Below are positions 1-7,571 of a stretch of 59,960 nt of DNA, piece after piece. A model generated the notes under the pieces. That model was not told the DNA's origin. It ran no database searches and saw only the letters and a program-made list of their open reading frames with translations. The position numbers and the translations under genes are program-made. The first letter of the stretch is position 1, and every line of letters starts with the position of its first letter. Source of the stretch: Betaproteobacteria bacterium (GTDB lineage Bacteria; Pseudomonadota; Gammaproteobacteria; Burkholderiales; SG8-41); assembly GCA_025363435.1 (NCBI GenBank), contig JANYDY010000083.1, positions 1 through 59,960 of the forward strand. The letters run 5' to 3'.

Positions 1-1
1 G

Positions 2-466
2 TTCAAATCGATGGCCGCGGTCGATATCGTCCACGTGCCGTACAAAGGCAGTTCCGAAGCGCGCACCGGCGTGATGTCGGGGCAGGTTGAAATGATGTTC
101 GACGCGATTACCACCATGACGCCGATTATCAAAGCCGGCCGTGTGCGCGCGCTCGGCACCACCGGGCTCAAGCGTTCGGCCGTGCTGCCCGAAGTGCCGA
201 CCGTGAGTGAAGCCGGCGTCAAGGATTATGAAGCGACGATCTGGCTGGGCGTGATGGCGCCCGCCGGTACACCGAAGGCGGCGATCGATCGTCTCAACGC
301 GGAAATCGTCAAAGTCGTCAGCCGTGCCGATGTGAAAAAAGCGTGGAACGAGCAGGGCGCCGAGCCGCTGAACATGAATCCTACCGAATTCGACAAATAT
401 CTCAACGACGACATCGCCAAGTGGGCGAAAGTGGTCAAGGCCTCCGGCGCGCGCGCGGATCAATAA
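2..466 (+). CDS. Bug-family (TctC-like) solute receptor, 3' part only
   Basis: This is the C-terminal 154 residues of a periplasmic solute receptor of the tripartite tricarboxylate transporter family; the start lies before the window. The reading frame is open from base 2 and begins in the family's central motif (FKSMAAVDIVHVPYKG), followed by the usual LGTTGLKRSAVLPEVPT segment and a C-terminal helix ending in KVVKASGARAD. Such receptors bind small carboxylates or related solutes in the periplasm and often have no cognate membrane partner. The FAH-family hydrolase gene follows after 63 bp on the same strand. The ligand cannot be inferred. Confidence 0.93.
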   Translation, partial: FKSMAAVDIVHVPYKGSSEARTGVMSGQVEMMFDAITTMTPIIKAGRVRALGTTGLKRSAVLPEVPTVSEAGVKDYEATIWLGVMAPAGTPKAAIDRLNAEIVKVVSRADVKKAWNEQGAEPLNMNPTEFDKYLNDDIAKWAKVVKASGARADQ

Positions 467-529
467 CTGCGGCGGCGAATAATTGTATTGCCGCAGCGGC
501 TTTCTGTATTTCAATCCTGGAGTTTTTAA

Positions 530-1417
530 ATGCGTCTGGTAACTTTTTCCGATGACAAGGGTGCGCGTATTGGTGTGCACGACGTCGAATCGAATACTGT
601 TGTTGATTTGGCGGCGACGACCCGCCTGCCGAAGGATATGACCGCGTTTATCGCGTTGGGAAAAAACGGCATCAAGCGCGCGCGTACTGCGGTGAAGAGC
701 GGCGAGGGCCGTGTCGCATTTGCGAGCGTCAAATTGCTGGCGCCGATTCCGCGTCCGGCGAAGAATGTATTGTGCGTCGGCAAAAACTATTACGACCACG
801 CGCATGAATTCCACAACAGCGGCGTGGACGCGAGCGCCGGCAAAAACGCGATTCCCGAACTGCCGATTCCGTTTACAAAATGGCCGAATTCGGTAATCGG
901 GCCCGGCGAGCCGATTTTGAGCTATCTCGATTACAGCAATTCGACCGATTACGAAGGCGAGCTCGGTGTCGTCATCGGTACCGGCGGCCGCGGCATCGCG
1001 AAAAAAGATGCCTACGATCACGTCTACGGTTACACGGTGATCAACGATGCCACCGCGCGCACGCTGCAAAACCAGCATCGCCAGTGGTTTCTCGGTAAGA
1101 GTCTCGACAGCTATTGTCCGATGGGGCCGTGCATCGTCACCGCCGATGAGATCAAGGACGTCACCAAGCTACGCCTGATTACCAAAGTGAACGGCGAGCT
1201 GCGTCAGGATGCGCTGGTCAGCCAGCTCATATTCGATATTCCGACCCTGATCGAAACCTTTGCGCGCGTAATGACGCTGGATCCGGGCGATCTCATCGCT
1301 ACCGGCACTTGCGCCGGCGTCGGTATCGGTTTTAATCCGCCGAAGTATTTGCAGAAGGGCGACGTTGTCGCGATTACAATCGAACCGATCGGCACGCTGG
1401 AAAATCCAGTAGCGTGA
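530..1417 (+). CDS. fumarylacetoacetate hydrolase (FAH) family protein
   Basis: A 295-residue protein of the FAH family, whose members hydrolyse or decarboxylate diketo acids such as fumarylpyruvate, acylpyruvates or homoprotocatechuate intermediates. The conserved block starts at residue 79 (NVLCVGKNYYDHAHE). The divalent-metal ligands appear intact as E142 and E144 (DYEGELG) and D173 (INDATAR), and the C-terminal segment DLIATGTCAGVG matches the family. A good ribosome-binding site (CCTGGAG at 519-525) precedes the ATG. It lies between a Bug receptor and a full TctCBA operon on the same strand, consistent with a catabolic module for an imported acid, but the substrate is not determinable. 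Confidence 0.9.
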   Translation: MRLVTFSDDKGARIGVHDVESNTVVDLAATTRLPKDMTAFIALGKNGIKRARTAVKSGEGRVAFASVKLLAPIPRPAKNVLCVGKNYYDHAHEFHNSGVDASAGKNAIPELPIPFTKWPNSVIGPGEPILSYLDYSNSTDYEGELGVVIGTGGRGIAKKDAYDHVYGYTVINDATARTLQNQHRQWFLGKSLDSYCPMGPCIVTADEIKDVTKLRLITKVNGELRQDALVSQLIFDIPTLIETFARVMTLDPGDLIATGTCAGVGIGFNPPKYLQKGDVVAITIEPIGTLENPVA

Positions 1418-1457
1418 GTCGGTCAGCAGTATCGGCCGAGGAGCGTCTGAATTACCT

Positions 1458-1494
1458 CTCCGTTCGTGGTGAGCTTGTCGAACCATGAACGGAG
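1458..1494. repeat. intergenic palindromic repeat (hairpin)
   Basis: Arms CTCCGTTCGTGGT and ACCATGAACGGAG pair at 12 of 13 positions around the core GAGCTTGTCGA. This core is typical of a dispersed intergenic repeat in proteobacteria. It lies downstream of the FAH-family gene and may act as a transcript-end stabiliser or weak terminator; no T-run follows. Confidence 0.7.
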
Positions 1495-1519
1495 CGCTGC
1501 GTAGAAACAAGGTGCGGGA

Positions 1520-1553
1520 CCATTCACCCTTGGACAGGCTCAGGGCGAACGGT
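1520..1553. repeat. second intergenic palindromic repeat of the same type
   Basis: An imperfect inverted repeat, ACCATTCACCCT / AGGGCGAACGGT, surrounds GGACAGGCTC. The core is the complement-type partner of the element at 1458-1494, so the pair forms a composite repeat in the 173-bp gap before the TctCBA operon. Confidence 0.6.
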
Positions 1554-1590
1554 GGCTTTTGAGCGTTTCCCGCAAAAAATGGGAGGGGAT

Positions 1591-2562
1591 ATGAAACACG
1601 GACTCGCGTTATTGACGCTTGCGCTGGTGACCGTCAGCGCCAACGCGCAGGAAGTCTACCCGTCACGTCCGATCACCATGATCGTGCCGTTTCCGCCTGG
1701 CGGCGTTGCCGATATTACCGGCCGGCCGACGGCTGCAGCACTGGAAAAAATTCTCAAGCAACCGGTGACGATTGCAAACCGTCCCGGCGCCGGCGGCAAG
1801 GTCGGCAATGCTGCGGTTGCAAACGCCAAACCCGACGGCTATACCATCATGATGGCGCTCTCGAGTGTGTCGGTGCTGCCGGAGGCCGACAAGCTGTTCG
1901 ATCTGAAGCCCGCCTACACGCTGGATCAACTCGCGCCGATTGCCTTGATCACGGCCGATCCGGTGATACTGGTGACGCATCCGTCGCTGCCGGTTAAAAC
2001 GCTGCCGGAACTGGTGGCGTTGGCACGCGCGAAAAGCGGCCAGTTGTCGTTTTCCACCTCCGGCGTCTACGGCGCACTGCATCTGCCGATGGAAATGTTT
2101 CTGCATGCGTTCAAATTGAAAATGCGCGCGGTGCACAGCACCGGCGGCGGCCCGGCAATCACCATGGTGCTCGGCGGCCACGTTGAAATGACGGTCGGCG
2201 GGCCGGCTTCCATCAGCGCGCAGATCAATGCCGGCAAGTTGCGGCCGATCGTCAGTTGGGGCGCCAAACGTCATGAGGCGTTTCCGGCGGTGCCGACGTT
2301 CAAGGAGCTCGGCCACGACGTCGAGTACTACATCTGGGCCGGCATGTTCGCGCCGAAGGCGACACCGGATGCAGTGCTCAAAACGCTGCGCGACGCAACG
2401 AAGAAGGCGGTTGAAGATGCCGATTTCCGCACCACCATGGCGCGGGTGAATTCGCCGGTGCAGTATCTCGATGCGCCGGAGTTCGCCAGATACTGGGCCG
2501 CCGATGCGAAGCGGCTTGGCGAAGTGGTCAAGACCATCGGCAAGGTTGAGGAGCAAAAATAA
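1591..2562 (+). CDS. tctC: TctC/Bug-family solute receptor of a TTT transporter
   Basis: A 323-residue periplasmic solute-binding protein, the first gene of a complete tripartite tricarboxylate transporter operon. The start at 1591 is preceded by GGGAGGGG and gives a clear Sec signal peptide ending near NAQ (residue 20). The mature protein opens with the family signature VYPSRPITMIVPFPPGGVAD and continues with ANRPGAGGK. An upstream in-frame start at 1552 would add 13 residues and spoil the signal peptide. The tctB gene starts 2 bp after the stop. Family knowledge suggests a carboxylate or similar ligand; which one is unknown. Confidence 0.92.
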   Translation: MKHGLALLTLALVTVSANAQEVYPSRPITMIVPFPPGGVADITGRPTAAALEKILKQPVTIANRPGAGGKVGNAAVANAKPDGYTIMMALSSVSVLPEADKLFDLKPAYTLDQLAPIALITADPVILVTHPSLPVKTLPELVALARAKSGQLSFSTSGVYGALHLPMEMFLHAFKLKMRAVHSTGGGPAITMVLGGHVEMTVGGPASISAQINAGKLRPIVSWGAKRHEAFPAVPTFKELGHDVEYYIWAGMFAPKATPDAVLKTLRDATKKAVEDADFRTTMARVNSPVQYLDAPEFARYWAADAKRLGEVVKTIGKVEEQK

Positions 2563-2564
2563 GC

Positions 2565-3044
2565 ATGGCCGATCCAATTTCGGCCGGTGTTTCGCAAAAC
2601 GGCATACGCGGCGATCATTTCGCCGGTGCAGTGCTGGTGGCGATTGCGGCGTTTGTGGCATGGGAGAACCGTGCCTATCCGCTCGGCTCGCTGGCTTCGC
2701 CGGGGCCGGGCAGTGTGCCGCTGATGCTGGCGCTGCTGCTCGGCGGCCTAGGCCTTTTGATCATCGTGCGCGGCGGCGCATCGCCGCTGCTCAACAGCAT
2801 CGACTGGAACGAAAGCAAACGCGGGCTGGTGTTGTTGATTGCCTGTGGCGTGGCGACGTTTGCGTTGGAACGTATCGGCTATCGGTTGACCATGATCGCG
2901 CTGCTGGTTTTTATTCTCGGCGTGATTGAACACAAAAAAGTACTGCCGACTGCGCTGGTCGCGCTCGGCTTCGCCTTCGGTTCGTATTTCATGTTTGCGA
3001 CGCTGCTTAAAGTACAGCTGCCGCGCAGCCCCTGGGGTATTTGA
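2565..3044 (+). CDS. tctB: TctB-like small membrane subunit of TTT transporter
   Basis: A 159-residue hydrophobic protein with about four predicted membrane segments, the poorly conserved small subunit (TctB/DUF1468) of tripartite tricarboxylate transporters. The first segment (residues ~16-32) and the paired segments around 85-120 and 125-145 are visible. It starts 2 bp after the receptor stop and its stop codon overlaps the tctA start by one base (TGATG). The assignment rests mainly on position, length and hydrophobic pattern. Confidence 0.88.
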   Translation: MADPISAGVSQNGIRGDHFAGAVLVAIAAFVAWENRAYPLGSLASPGPGSVPLMLALLLGGLGLLIIVRGGASPLLNSIDWNESKRGLVLLIACGVATFALERIGYRLTMIALLVFILGVIEHKKVLPTALVALGFAFGSYFMFATLLKVQLPRSPWGI

Positions 3045-4570
3045 TGGACGGCGTTTTTGCCAATCTGATGCTGGGTTTTTCGGTGGCGCTGCAACCCTCG
3101 GTGTTGGCATACGCGTTCGCCGGTTGCGTGATCGGCACGCTGGTCGGCATGTTGCCGGGTCTGGGGCCGCTGGCCGGTATCAGTTTGCTGCTGCCGGCGA
3201 CCTTCGGTTTGAATCCGATTGTCGCGATTGTGCTGCTTGCCGGCGTGTATTACGGCGCCATGTACGGCGGCTCGACGACTTCAATATTGATGCGCATTCC
3301 CGGCGAGGCGGCGTCGGTGATGACCTGCATCGACGGTTACGCGATGACGCAGCGCGGGCGCGCCGGCCCGGCGTTGGCGATTGCGGCGATCGGTTCGTTT
3401 GTGGCGGGAACATTGTCGGTAGTCGCCTTGATGTTGCTGGCGCCGACACTTGCTACTTTTGCGCTGCGCTTCGGGCCGCCCGAATACACAGCGCTGCTGA
3501 CCATGGGGTTGCTGGTGCTTTCGTACATGAGCGGCGGTTCGATGCTGAAGACGCTGGCGATGGCTACGGTCGGTCTGGTGCTCGGCATGATCGGCATCGA
3601 TGCCATGAGCGGCTACACGCGTTTCAGCTACGGCCAGACCGAACTCTCAGACGGCATCGGCATCGTGCCGGTGGCCGTCGGCTTGTTCGGCCTGTCGGAA
3701 ATTCTGATGACGGCGGGGCAACCGGCAACACCGCCGGCGCAAAAGCCGACGCTGCGCCAGCTGATTCCCTCGATGGAGGAAATGCGTCTGTCGGTCGGGC
3801 CGATTGCGCGCGGCAGCGTGATCGGTTTTCTGATCGGCATTATCCCGGGGGCGGCGCATATTATTTCTTCGTTTGTGTCGTACGGCATCGAGCGCCGCAT
3901 GTCGGACACGCCGGAGCGATTCGGCAAAGGCGCCATTGAGGGCGTTGCCGGCCCCGAGTCGGCGAACAATGCGGCCGCTACAGGCGCATTTGTGCCGATG
4001 CTGGCGCTTGGCGTGCCAACCGGACCGATTACCGCGGTGATGCTGGCGGCCATCATGGTGCACGGTATCGCGCCGGGCCCGATGCTGATTACCGAACAGC
4101 CGCAGCTGTTCTGGGGTTTCGTTGCCAGCATGTATGTCGGCAACGTCGTGCTGCTGATTCTCAATCTGCCGCTGGTCGGTTTATTTGTGAACCTGCTGCG
4201 TATCCCGTATTCGTATTTGTATCCTGCGATTCTGTGTTTCTGCGTGCTCGGCGTCTATTCGGTCGGTAACAGCGTGGTTGATGTCTGGATCATGCTGGTG
4301 ATGGGCGGCATCGGTTACGTGCTGCGCAAGTTTGAATTCGATCTCGCGCCGGTGGCGCTCGGTCTGGTGTTGTCGCCGATGCTCGAATTGTCGGTGCGCC
4401 AGTCGCTGGCGATGTCGGGCGGCAGCTATGGCATTTTCCTCGACCGTCCGATCGCGATTGCGATGTTCGGCGCGGCCGCGGTGTTGATACTGCTGGCGCT
4501 GAAGCCGCTGGTGTTCAAGAGCAAGGACTGGCGCAGCGACGTCGGACTCGACGAGACAACGTCTCAATAG
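3044..4570 (+). CDS. tctA: TctA large membrane subunit of TTT transporter
   Basis: A 508-residue polytopic inner-membrane protein, the permease subunit of the TTT system. Family features include GTLVGMLPGLGPLAG near residue 31, YYGAMYGGSTTSIL near 70 and the second-half repeat IIPGAAHIISSF / GAIEGVAGPESANNAA around 265-310. About eleven hydrophobic segments are present, the usual number and length. The ATG at 3044 overlaps the tctB stop, indicating translational coupling; a TTG one codon earlier is unlikely. With the two preceding genes it forms a complete secondary importer driven by the ion gradient. Confidence 0.95.
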   Translation: MDGVFANLMLGFSVALQPSVLAYAFAGCVIGTLVGMLPGLGPLAGISLLLPATFGLNPIVAIVLLAGVYYGAMYGGSTTSILMRIPGEAASVMTCIDGYAMTQRGRAGPALAIAAIGSFVAGTLSVVALMLLAPTLATFALRFGPPEYTALLTMGLLVLSYMSGGSMLKTLAMATVGLVLGMIGIDAMSGYTRFSYGQTELSDGIGIVPVAVGLFGLSEILMTAGQPATPPAQKPTLRQLIPSMEEMRLSVGPIARGSVIGFLIGIIPGAAHIISSFVSYGIERRMSDTPERFGKGAIEGVAGPESANNAAATGAFVPMLALGVPTGPITAVMLAAIMVHGIAPGPMLITEQPQLFWGFVASMYVGNVVLLILNLPLVGLFVNLLRIPYSYLYPAILCFCVLGVYSVGNSVVDVWIMLVMGGIGYVLRKFEFDLAPVALGLVLSPMLELSVRQSLAMSGGSYGIFLDRPIAIAMFGAAAVLILLALKPLVFKSKDWRSDVGLDETTSQ

Positions 4571-4609
4571 ACTGCTGCACGCCGGGCGCGACTGGTTTAA
4601 GATTGCTGC

Positions 4610-4912
4610 ATGAAAATTTCAACGCCCATATTCAAAGCCGCCGCGGCACTGGCCATGGCATCGGCATGCGGCACCGCCCATGCCGCCGTCACCTGCGAAC
4701 AACTCGCCGAAATCGCCTTCGTCACCGAACGCCTGCGCGACAACGGCACGCCGCTCGCCGATGTGATGGGCGAGGCCGACCGTCTCGAGGCGTCGAAGAA
4801 ATTTACCGGCGCTGAAATTGCCGGCATACGCGAAGCCATCGATAACTCGTTCAAGCGCATCCGCACTTCCAACGAGACGCTGCTCGACTGCCGTGCCAAG
4901 CTGAAAAAATAA
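4610..4912 (+). CDS. small exported protein of unknown function
   Basis: A 100-residue protein with a Sec signal peptide (MKISTPIFKAAAALAMASA, cleavage near AHAA at residue 26). The mature part of about 74 residues is helical and charged, with only two cysteines (in VTCEQL and LLDCRAK, near the two ends), which could form a disulfide holding a helical hairpin. No domain was recognised. It follows tctA after 39 bp and precedes the lipoprotein gene at 4933 by 20 bp, so it may be transcribed with the exported-protein cluster that follows. Confidence 0.75.
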   Translation: MKISTPIFKAAAALAMASACGTAHAAVTCEQLAEIAFVTERLRDNGTPLADVMGEADRLEASKKFTGAEIAGIREAIDNSFKRIRTSNETLLDCRAKLKK

Positions 4913-4932
4913 TGTTGTTAGAGGAGGGGAGT

Positions 4933-5655
4933 ATGACGTTCCGCAATCTGTACGGTTTTTTTGCAATTGTTGCTTTTACCGTTCTGGCAGGTTGCGCGGC
5001 GCCGGGGCCCGATTATCAGGCGCTGCTGGCGGCGCCGGACCGCAGCGAAGCCGACCGCAACATCGACCAGCGCCGCAGTCCGCTCGATCTGCTCAGGTTT
5101 TACGATGCGCGGCCGGGCATGGTCGTCGCTGATATTGGCGCCTTCGGCGGCTACAATGTCGAACTGCTGGCGCGTGCGGTCGGCGCCTCCGGCAAGGTCT
5201 ACGCGCACAATCCGCCGGCGGCGGCCGGCCGTCTCGCCGAGCGCATGAAGTCACCTGCGATGCAAAACGTGATTGCCTCGAACCGTCCGTTCGACGACCC
5301 GCTGCCGCCGGAACTGCGCAATCTCGATCTGGTGGTGTTCAACTTCGCCTATCACGACACCGTCAACATGGACGTCGACCGCGCGAAAATGAACCGCGCG
5401 ATATTCACCGCGCTCAAAAGCGGCGGCACCTACGTGCTTGCCGATCATTCGGGACGGGCGGGTAGCGGCATCGGCGAAACAAAAACGCTGCACCGCATCG
5501 AAGAGGCCGCATTGCGCAAAGAGATCGAGGCCGCCGGATTCAGATTGGCGGCCGAGGGGGCGTTTCTGCGCAATCCGCAGGACCCGCGCACCGCGCCGTC
5601 GGGCAAGAATCCCGTGCCCAACGACGAGTTCGTGCTCAAGTTCGTAAAACCATAG
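4933..5655 (+). CDS. methyltransferase-like lipoprotein
   Basis: A 240-residue protein that starts with a lipoprotein signal peptide; the lipobox LAGC places the lipidated cysteine at residue 21. The remainder resembles a Rossmann-fold class I methyltransferase of the COG4798 type: GMVVADIGAFGGYNVELLA is a motif-I-like loop and GGTYVLADHSGRAGSG is typical of that group. The glycine motif is shifted compared with canonical DxGxGxG, so SAM binding is uncertain. GAGGAGGGG lies just upstream of the ATG; an ATG 21 bp earlier would place extra residues before the signal peptide. It opens a cluster of exported methyltransferase-like proteins. Confidence 0.85.
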   Translation: MTFRNLYGFFAIVAFTVLAGCAAPGPDYQALLAAPDRSEADRNIDQRRSPLDLLRFYDARPGMVVADIGAFGGYNVELLARAVGASGKVYAHNPPAAAGRLAERMKSPAMQNVIASNRPFDDPLPPELRNLDLVVFNFAYHDTVNMDVDRAKMNRAIFTALKSGGTYVLADHSGRAGSGIGETKTLHRIEEAALRKEIEAAGFRLAAEGAFLRNPQDPRTAPSGKNPVPNDEFVLKFVKP

Positions 5656-5682
5656 TCAAACCGCTTAACCTGGGAGGAAGTC

Positions 5683-6534
5683 ATGAATCGTTATTGGAAA
5701 ATCATCACTGTCGCGTTGGCATCACTGTTTCTGGCCTCATGCGCCGGCAATCCGCCGGAGGTCACGCGCAGCGGCAAGATCGAAGTGCAGTGGCTGGGCA
5801 ACGCGGCGATGAAAATCACCACGGTCAGCGGCAAGGTGATTCTGATTGATCCGTTTTTGAGCGCGAATCCGAAAACGCCGGCGCAGTATAAAAATCTCGA
5901 CGCGCTGGGCAAGATCGATCTGGTTCTGGTCACGCACGGCCACGGCGACCACATCGGCGTCAACGGCGACAAGGAGTTCGACTCGATCGTGCTGTCGAAA
6001 AAGCACAACGCGCCGCTCTACGGGCCGGCCGGCATGAACCAGGCGCTGATCACCATGGGCCTCCTGTCGCCAGCGTTGTCGCAGCGCTTCGGCAAGGGCG
6101 GCAGCTTCACGCCGTTTCCGGGCGTGCGCATCACCGCCACGCATGCCGAGCACAGCTCCGAGCTGCTCGTGGTTAACGCTGCAGGCAAGGGCGAAAGCCA
6201 CATCGGCGGCGAGCCGGTCGGCTTCATCATTGAGCTTGAAAACGGCTTCCGGATCTATCACATGGGCGACACCGGCCTGTTTGGCGACATGCGCATGATC
6301 GGCGAATACTACCGCCCCGATCTGATCATGATCCCAATCGGCGGGCACTACGTGATGGATCCGAAGGACGCCGCCTATGCGACGACCGCGCTGATCAAGC
6401 CAAAATTCGCGATGCCGATGCACTACGCAACCAATCAGTACCTGAAGGGCACGCCGGAGGAGTACATCACGGCGGTGGGGACGTTCCCGACGCGCATCAT
6501 CAACATCAATCCCGGCGACAAGGTCAGCTTCTGA
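5683..6534 (+). CDS. metallo-beta-lactamase-fold lipoprotein (UPF0173/UlaG-like hydrolase)
   Basis: A 283-residue predicted lipoprotein (lipobox LASC, Cys20) with a metallo-beta-lactamase fold. The metal motif HxHxDH is intact at residues 85-90 (THGHGDHIG), followed by the further ligands TATHAEHS, YHMGDTG and PMHYAT expected for the UPF0173/UlaG-like branch. LGNAAMKI at the N-terminus of the domain is also typical. It lies 27 bp after the methyltransferase-like lipoprotein with a GGGAGG ribosome-binding site, so the two probably form an operon. The substrate is unknown; an envelope hydrolase acting on an ester or phosphoester is the natural guess. Confidence 0.88.
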   Translation: MNRYWKIITVALASLFLASCAGNPPEVTRSGKIEVQWLGNAAMKITTVSGKVILIDPFLSANPKTPAQYKNLDALGKIDLVLVTHGHGDHIGVNGDKEFDSIVLSKKHNAPLYGPAGMNQALITMGLLSPALSQRFGKGGSFTPFPGVRITATHAEHSSELLVVNAAGKGESHIGGEPVGFIIELENGFRIYHMGDTGLFGDMRMIGEYYRPDLIMIPIGGHYVMDPKDAAYATTALIKPKFAMPMHYATNQYLKGTPEEYITAVGTFPTRIININPGDKVSF

Positions 6535-6547
6535 TCGTTAGACCGAG

Positions 6548-6573
6548 GCCTTCCCCCCTTCGCGGGGGAAGGC
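6548..6573. terminator. GC-rich perfect hairpin between genes
   Basis: A perfect 10-bp stem GCCTTCCCCC / GGGGGAAGGC closes a 6-nt loop (CTTCGC) 13 bp after the hydrolase stop. No T-run follows, so it is a repeat-type hairpin that may end or protect the upstream transcript rather than a standard intrinsic terminator. Similar TTCCCCC...GGGGGAA hairpins are widespread intergenic repeats. Confidence 0.6.
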
Positions 6574-6632
6574 AGGCGGGGTGACAATAATGCGCAATCC
6601 GGATTGATGATTGCCGTTTGATGGGGAAATTC

Positions 6633-7511
6633 ATGAAGCTCAGTTTTTCAAAAGCCGCGGCCTTGAGCGCGGCATTATTTATTGCTACGCCGGTTCCGGC
6701 GCAGGACATTGACAAGCTGAAGACCGGCGGGCCTTACGTGCCGACACCGCAGGTGGTGGTCGACCAGATGCTCAAGCTCGGCGCCGTCACCGAGAAGGAC
6801 TACGTCATCGACCTCGGTTCCGGCGACGGCGTGATCGTGCTGACCGCCGCGCGCACGTACAAGGCCGGCGGCATGGGCATCGATATCGATCCGGATCTGG
6901 TGCGGCAGTCGAACGCCAGCGCGCAGAAATTCGGTGTTGCCGACCGCGTGCGCTTCGTGCAACTCGACGTCTTCAAGGCTGATATGAGCAAGGCCTCGGT
7001 GCTCACGCTCTACCTGTTGCCGGGCATGATGATGAATCTGCGCACCAAAATTTTCACCGAGCTCAAGCCCGGCGTGCGCGTGGTTTCGCACGACTATCAC
7101 TTCGGCGAGTGGTCGCCCGACGATACGATCAGTTTCGACGTGCCTGAAAAGGAAATGGTTACCGGCGTGCCGCGCGCCACGCTCTACAAGTGGATCGTGC
7201 CGGCGAAGGTTGCCGGCAAGTGGGAGATCAAGGTCGTCGGTGGCGAGACTTATGAAGTGTCGCTGCGCCAGCGTTTTCAGAACATCACCGAATCGTCGGC
7301 CGCTGCCAACGGCCGTTTCATACGGCCGCAGGCGGTGGCGTTGAAAGGCGGCGACATCAGCTTCACGCTGCCCGACGGCAAAAATATTTCGCGTTTCAGC
7401 GGCCGCGTCAATGGCGAGACCATGGAGGGCATGGTTGAACTGCCCGGCGGCAAGGGCACGGCGAAGTGGACGGCGGCGCGGACGGCCGCGGCTGCGGTGG
7501 TGATGGAGTAA
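6633..7511 (+). CDS. exported class I SAM-dependent methyltransferase, paralogue A
   Basis: A 292-residue protein with a Sec signal peptide ending near VPAQ (residue 24), then the family entry motif PYVPTPQVVVDQML, motif I DLGSGDG at 60-66 and the acidic ribose-binding position in GMGIDIDP. It also has LTLYLLPGMMMNLR and SHDYHFGEWSPDD, which recur in the five related proteins downstream. The last ~100 residues (from YKWIVPAKVAGKWEI) look like a separate beta-rich domain shared by all six. The ATG at 6633 follows GGGGA; starts at 6618 and 6621 only lengthen the signal peptide. It is separated from the main array by the convergent gene at 7572. Confidence 0.9.
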   Translation: MKLSFSKAAALSAALFIATPVPAQDIDKLKTGGPYVPTPQVVVDQMLKLGAVTEKDYVIDLGSGDGVIVLTAARTYKAGGMGIDIDPDLVRQSNASAQKFGVADRVRFVQLDVFKADMSKASVLTLYLLPGMMMNLRTKIFTELKPGVRVVSHDYHFGEWSPDDTISFDVPEKEMVTGVPRATLYKWIVPAKVAGKWEIKVVGGETYEVSLRQRFQNITESSAAANGRFIRPQAVALKGGDISFTLPDGKNISRFSGRVNGETMEGMVELPGGKGTAKWTAARTAAAAVVME

Positions 7512-7526
7512 CGATTGTAGTTGTAG

Positions 7527-7553
7527 CCCGGAAGGAGCGCAGCGTATTCCGGG
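7527..7553. repeat. palindromic repeat with AGCGCAGCG loop, between convergent genes
   Basis: CCCGGAA and TTCCGGG form a 7-bp stem around a 13-nt loop containing AGCGCAGCG. It occupies the 60-bp gap between two converging genes (stops at 7511 and 7572), a place where it could serve as a bidirectional transcript end. The loop core recurs in the two hairpins at 40018 and 40076. Confidence 0.7.
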
Positions 7554-7571
7554 GAGGCCTGTACTACAAAA

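Noticed and set aside
1663-2661. 332-codon minus-strand frame over the TctC gene
   Set aside because: Arg/His-rich shadow of a well-supported receptor gene on the other strand; no start signals.
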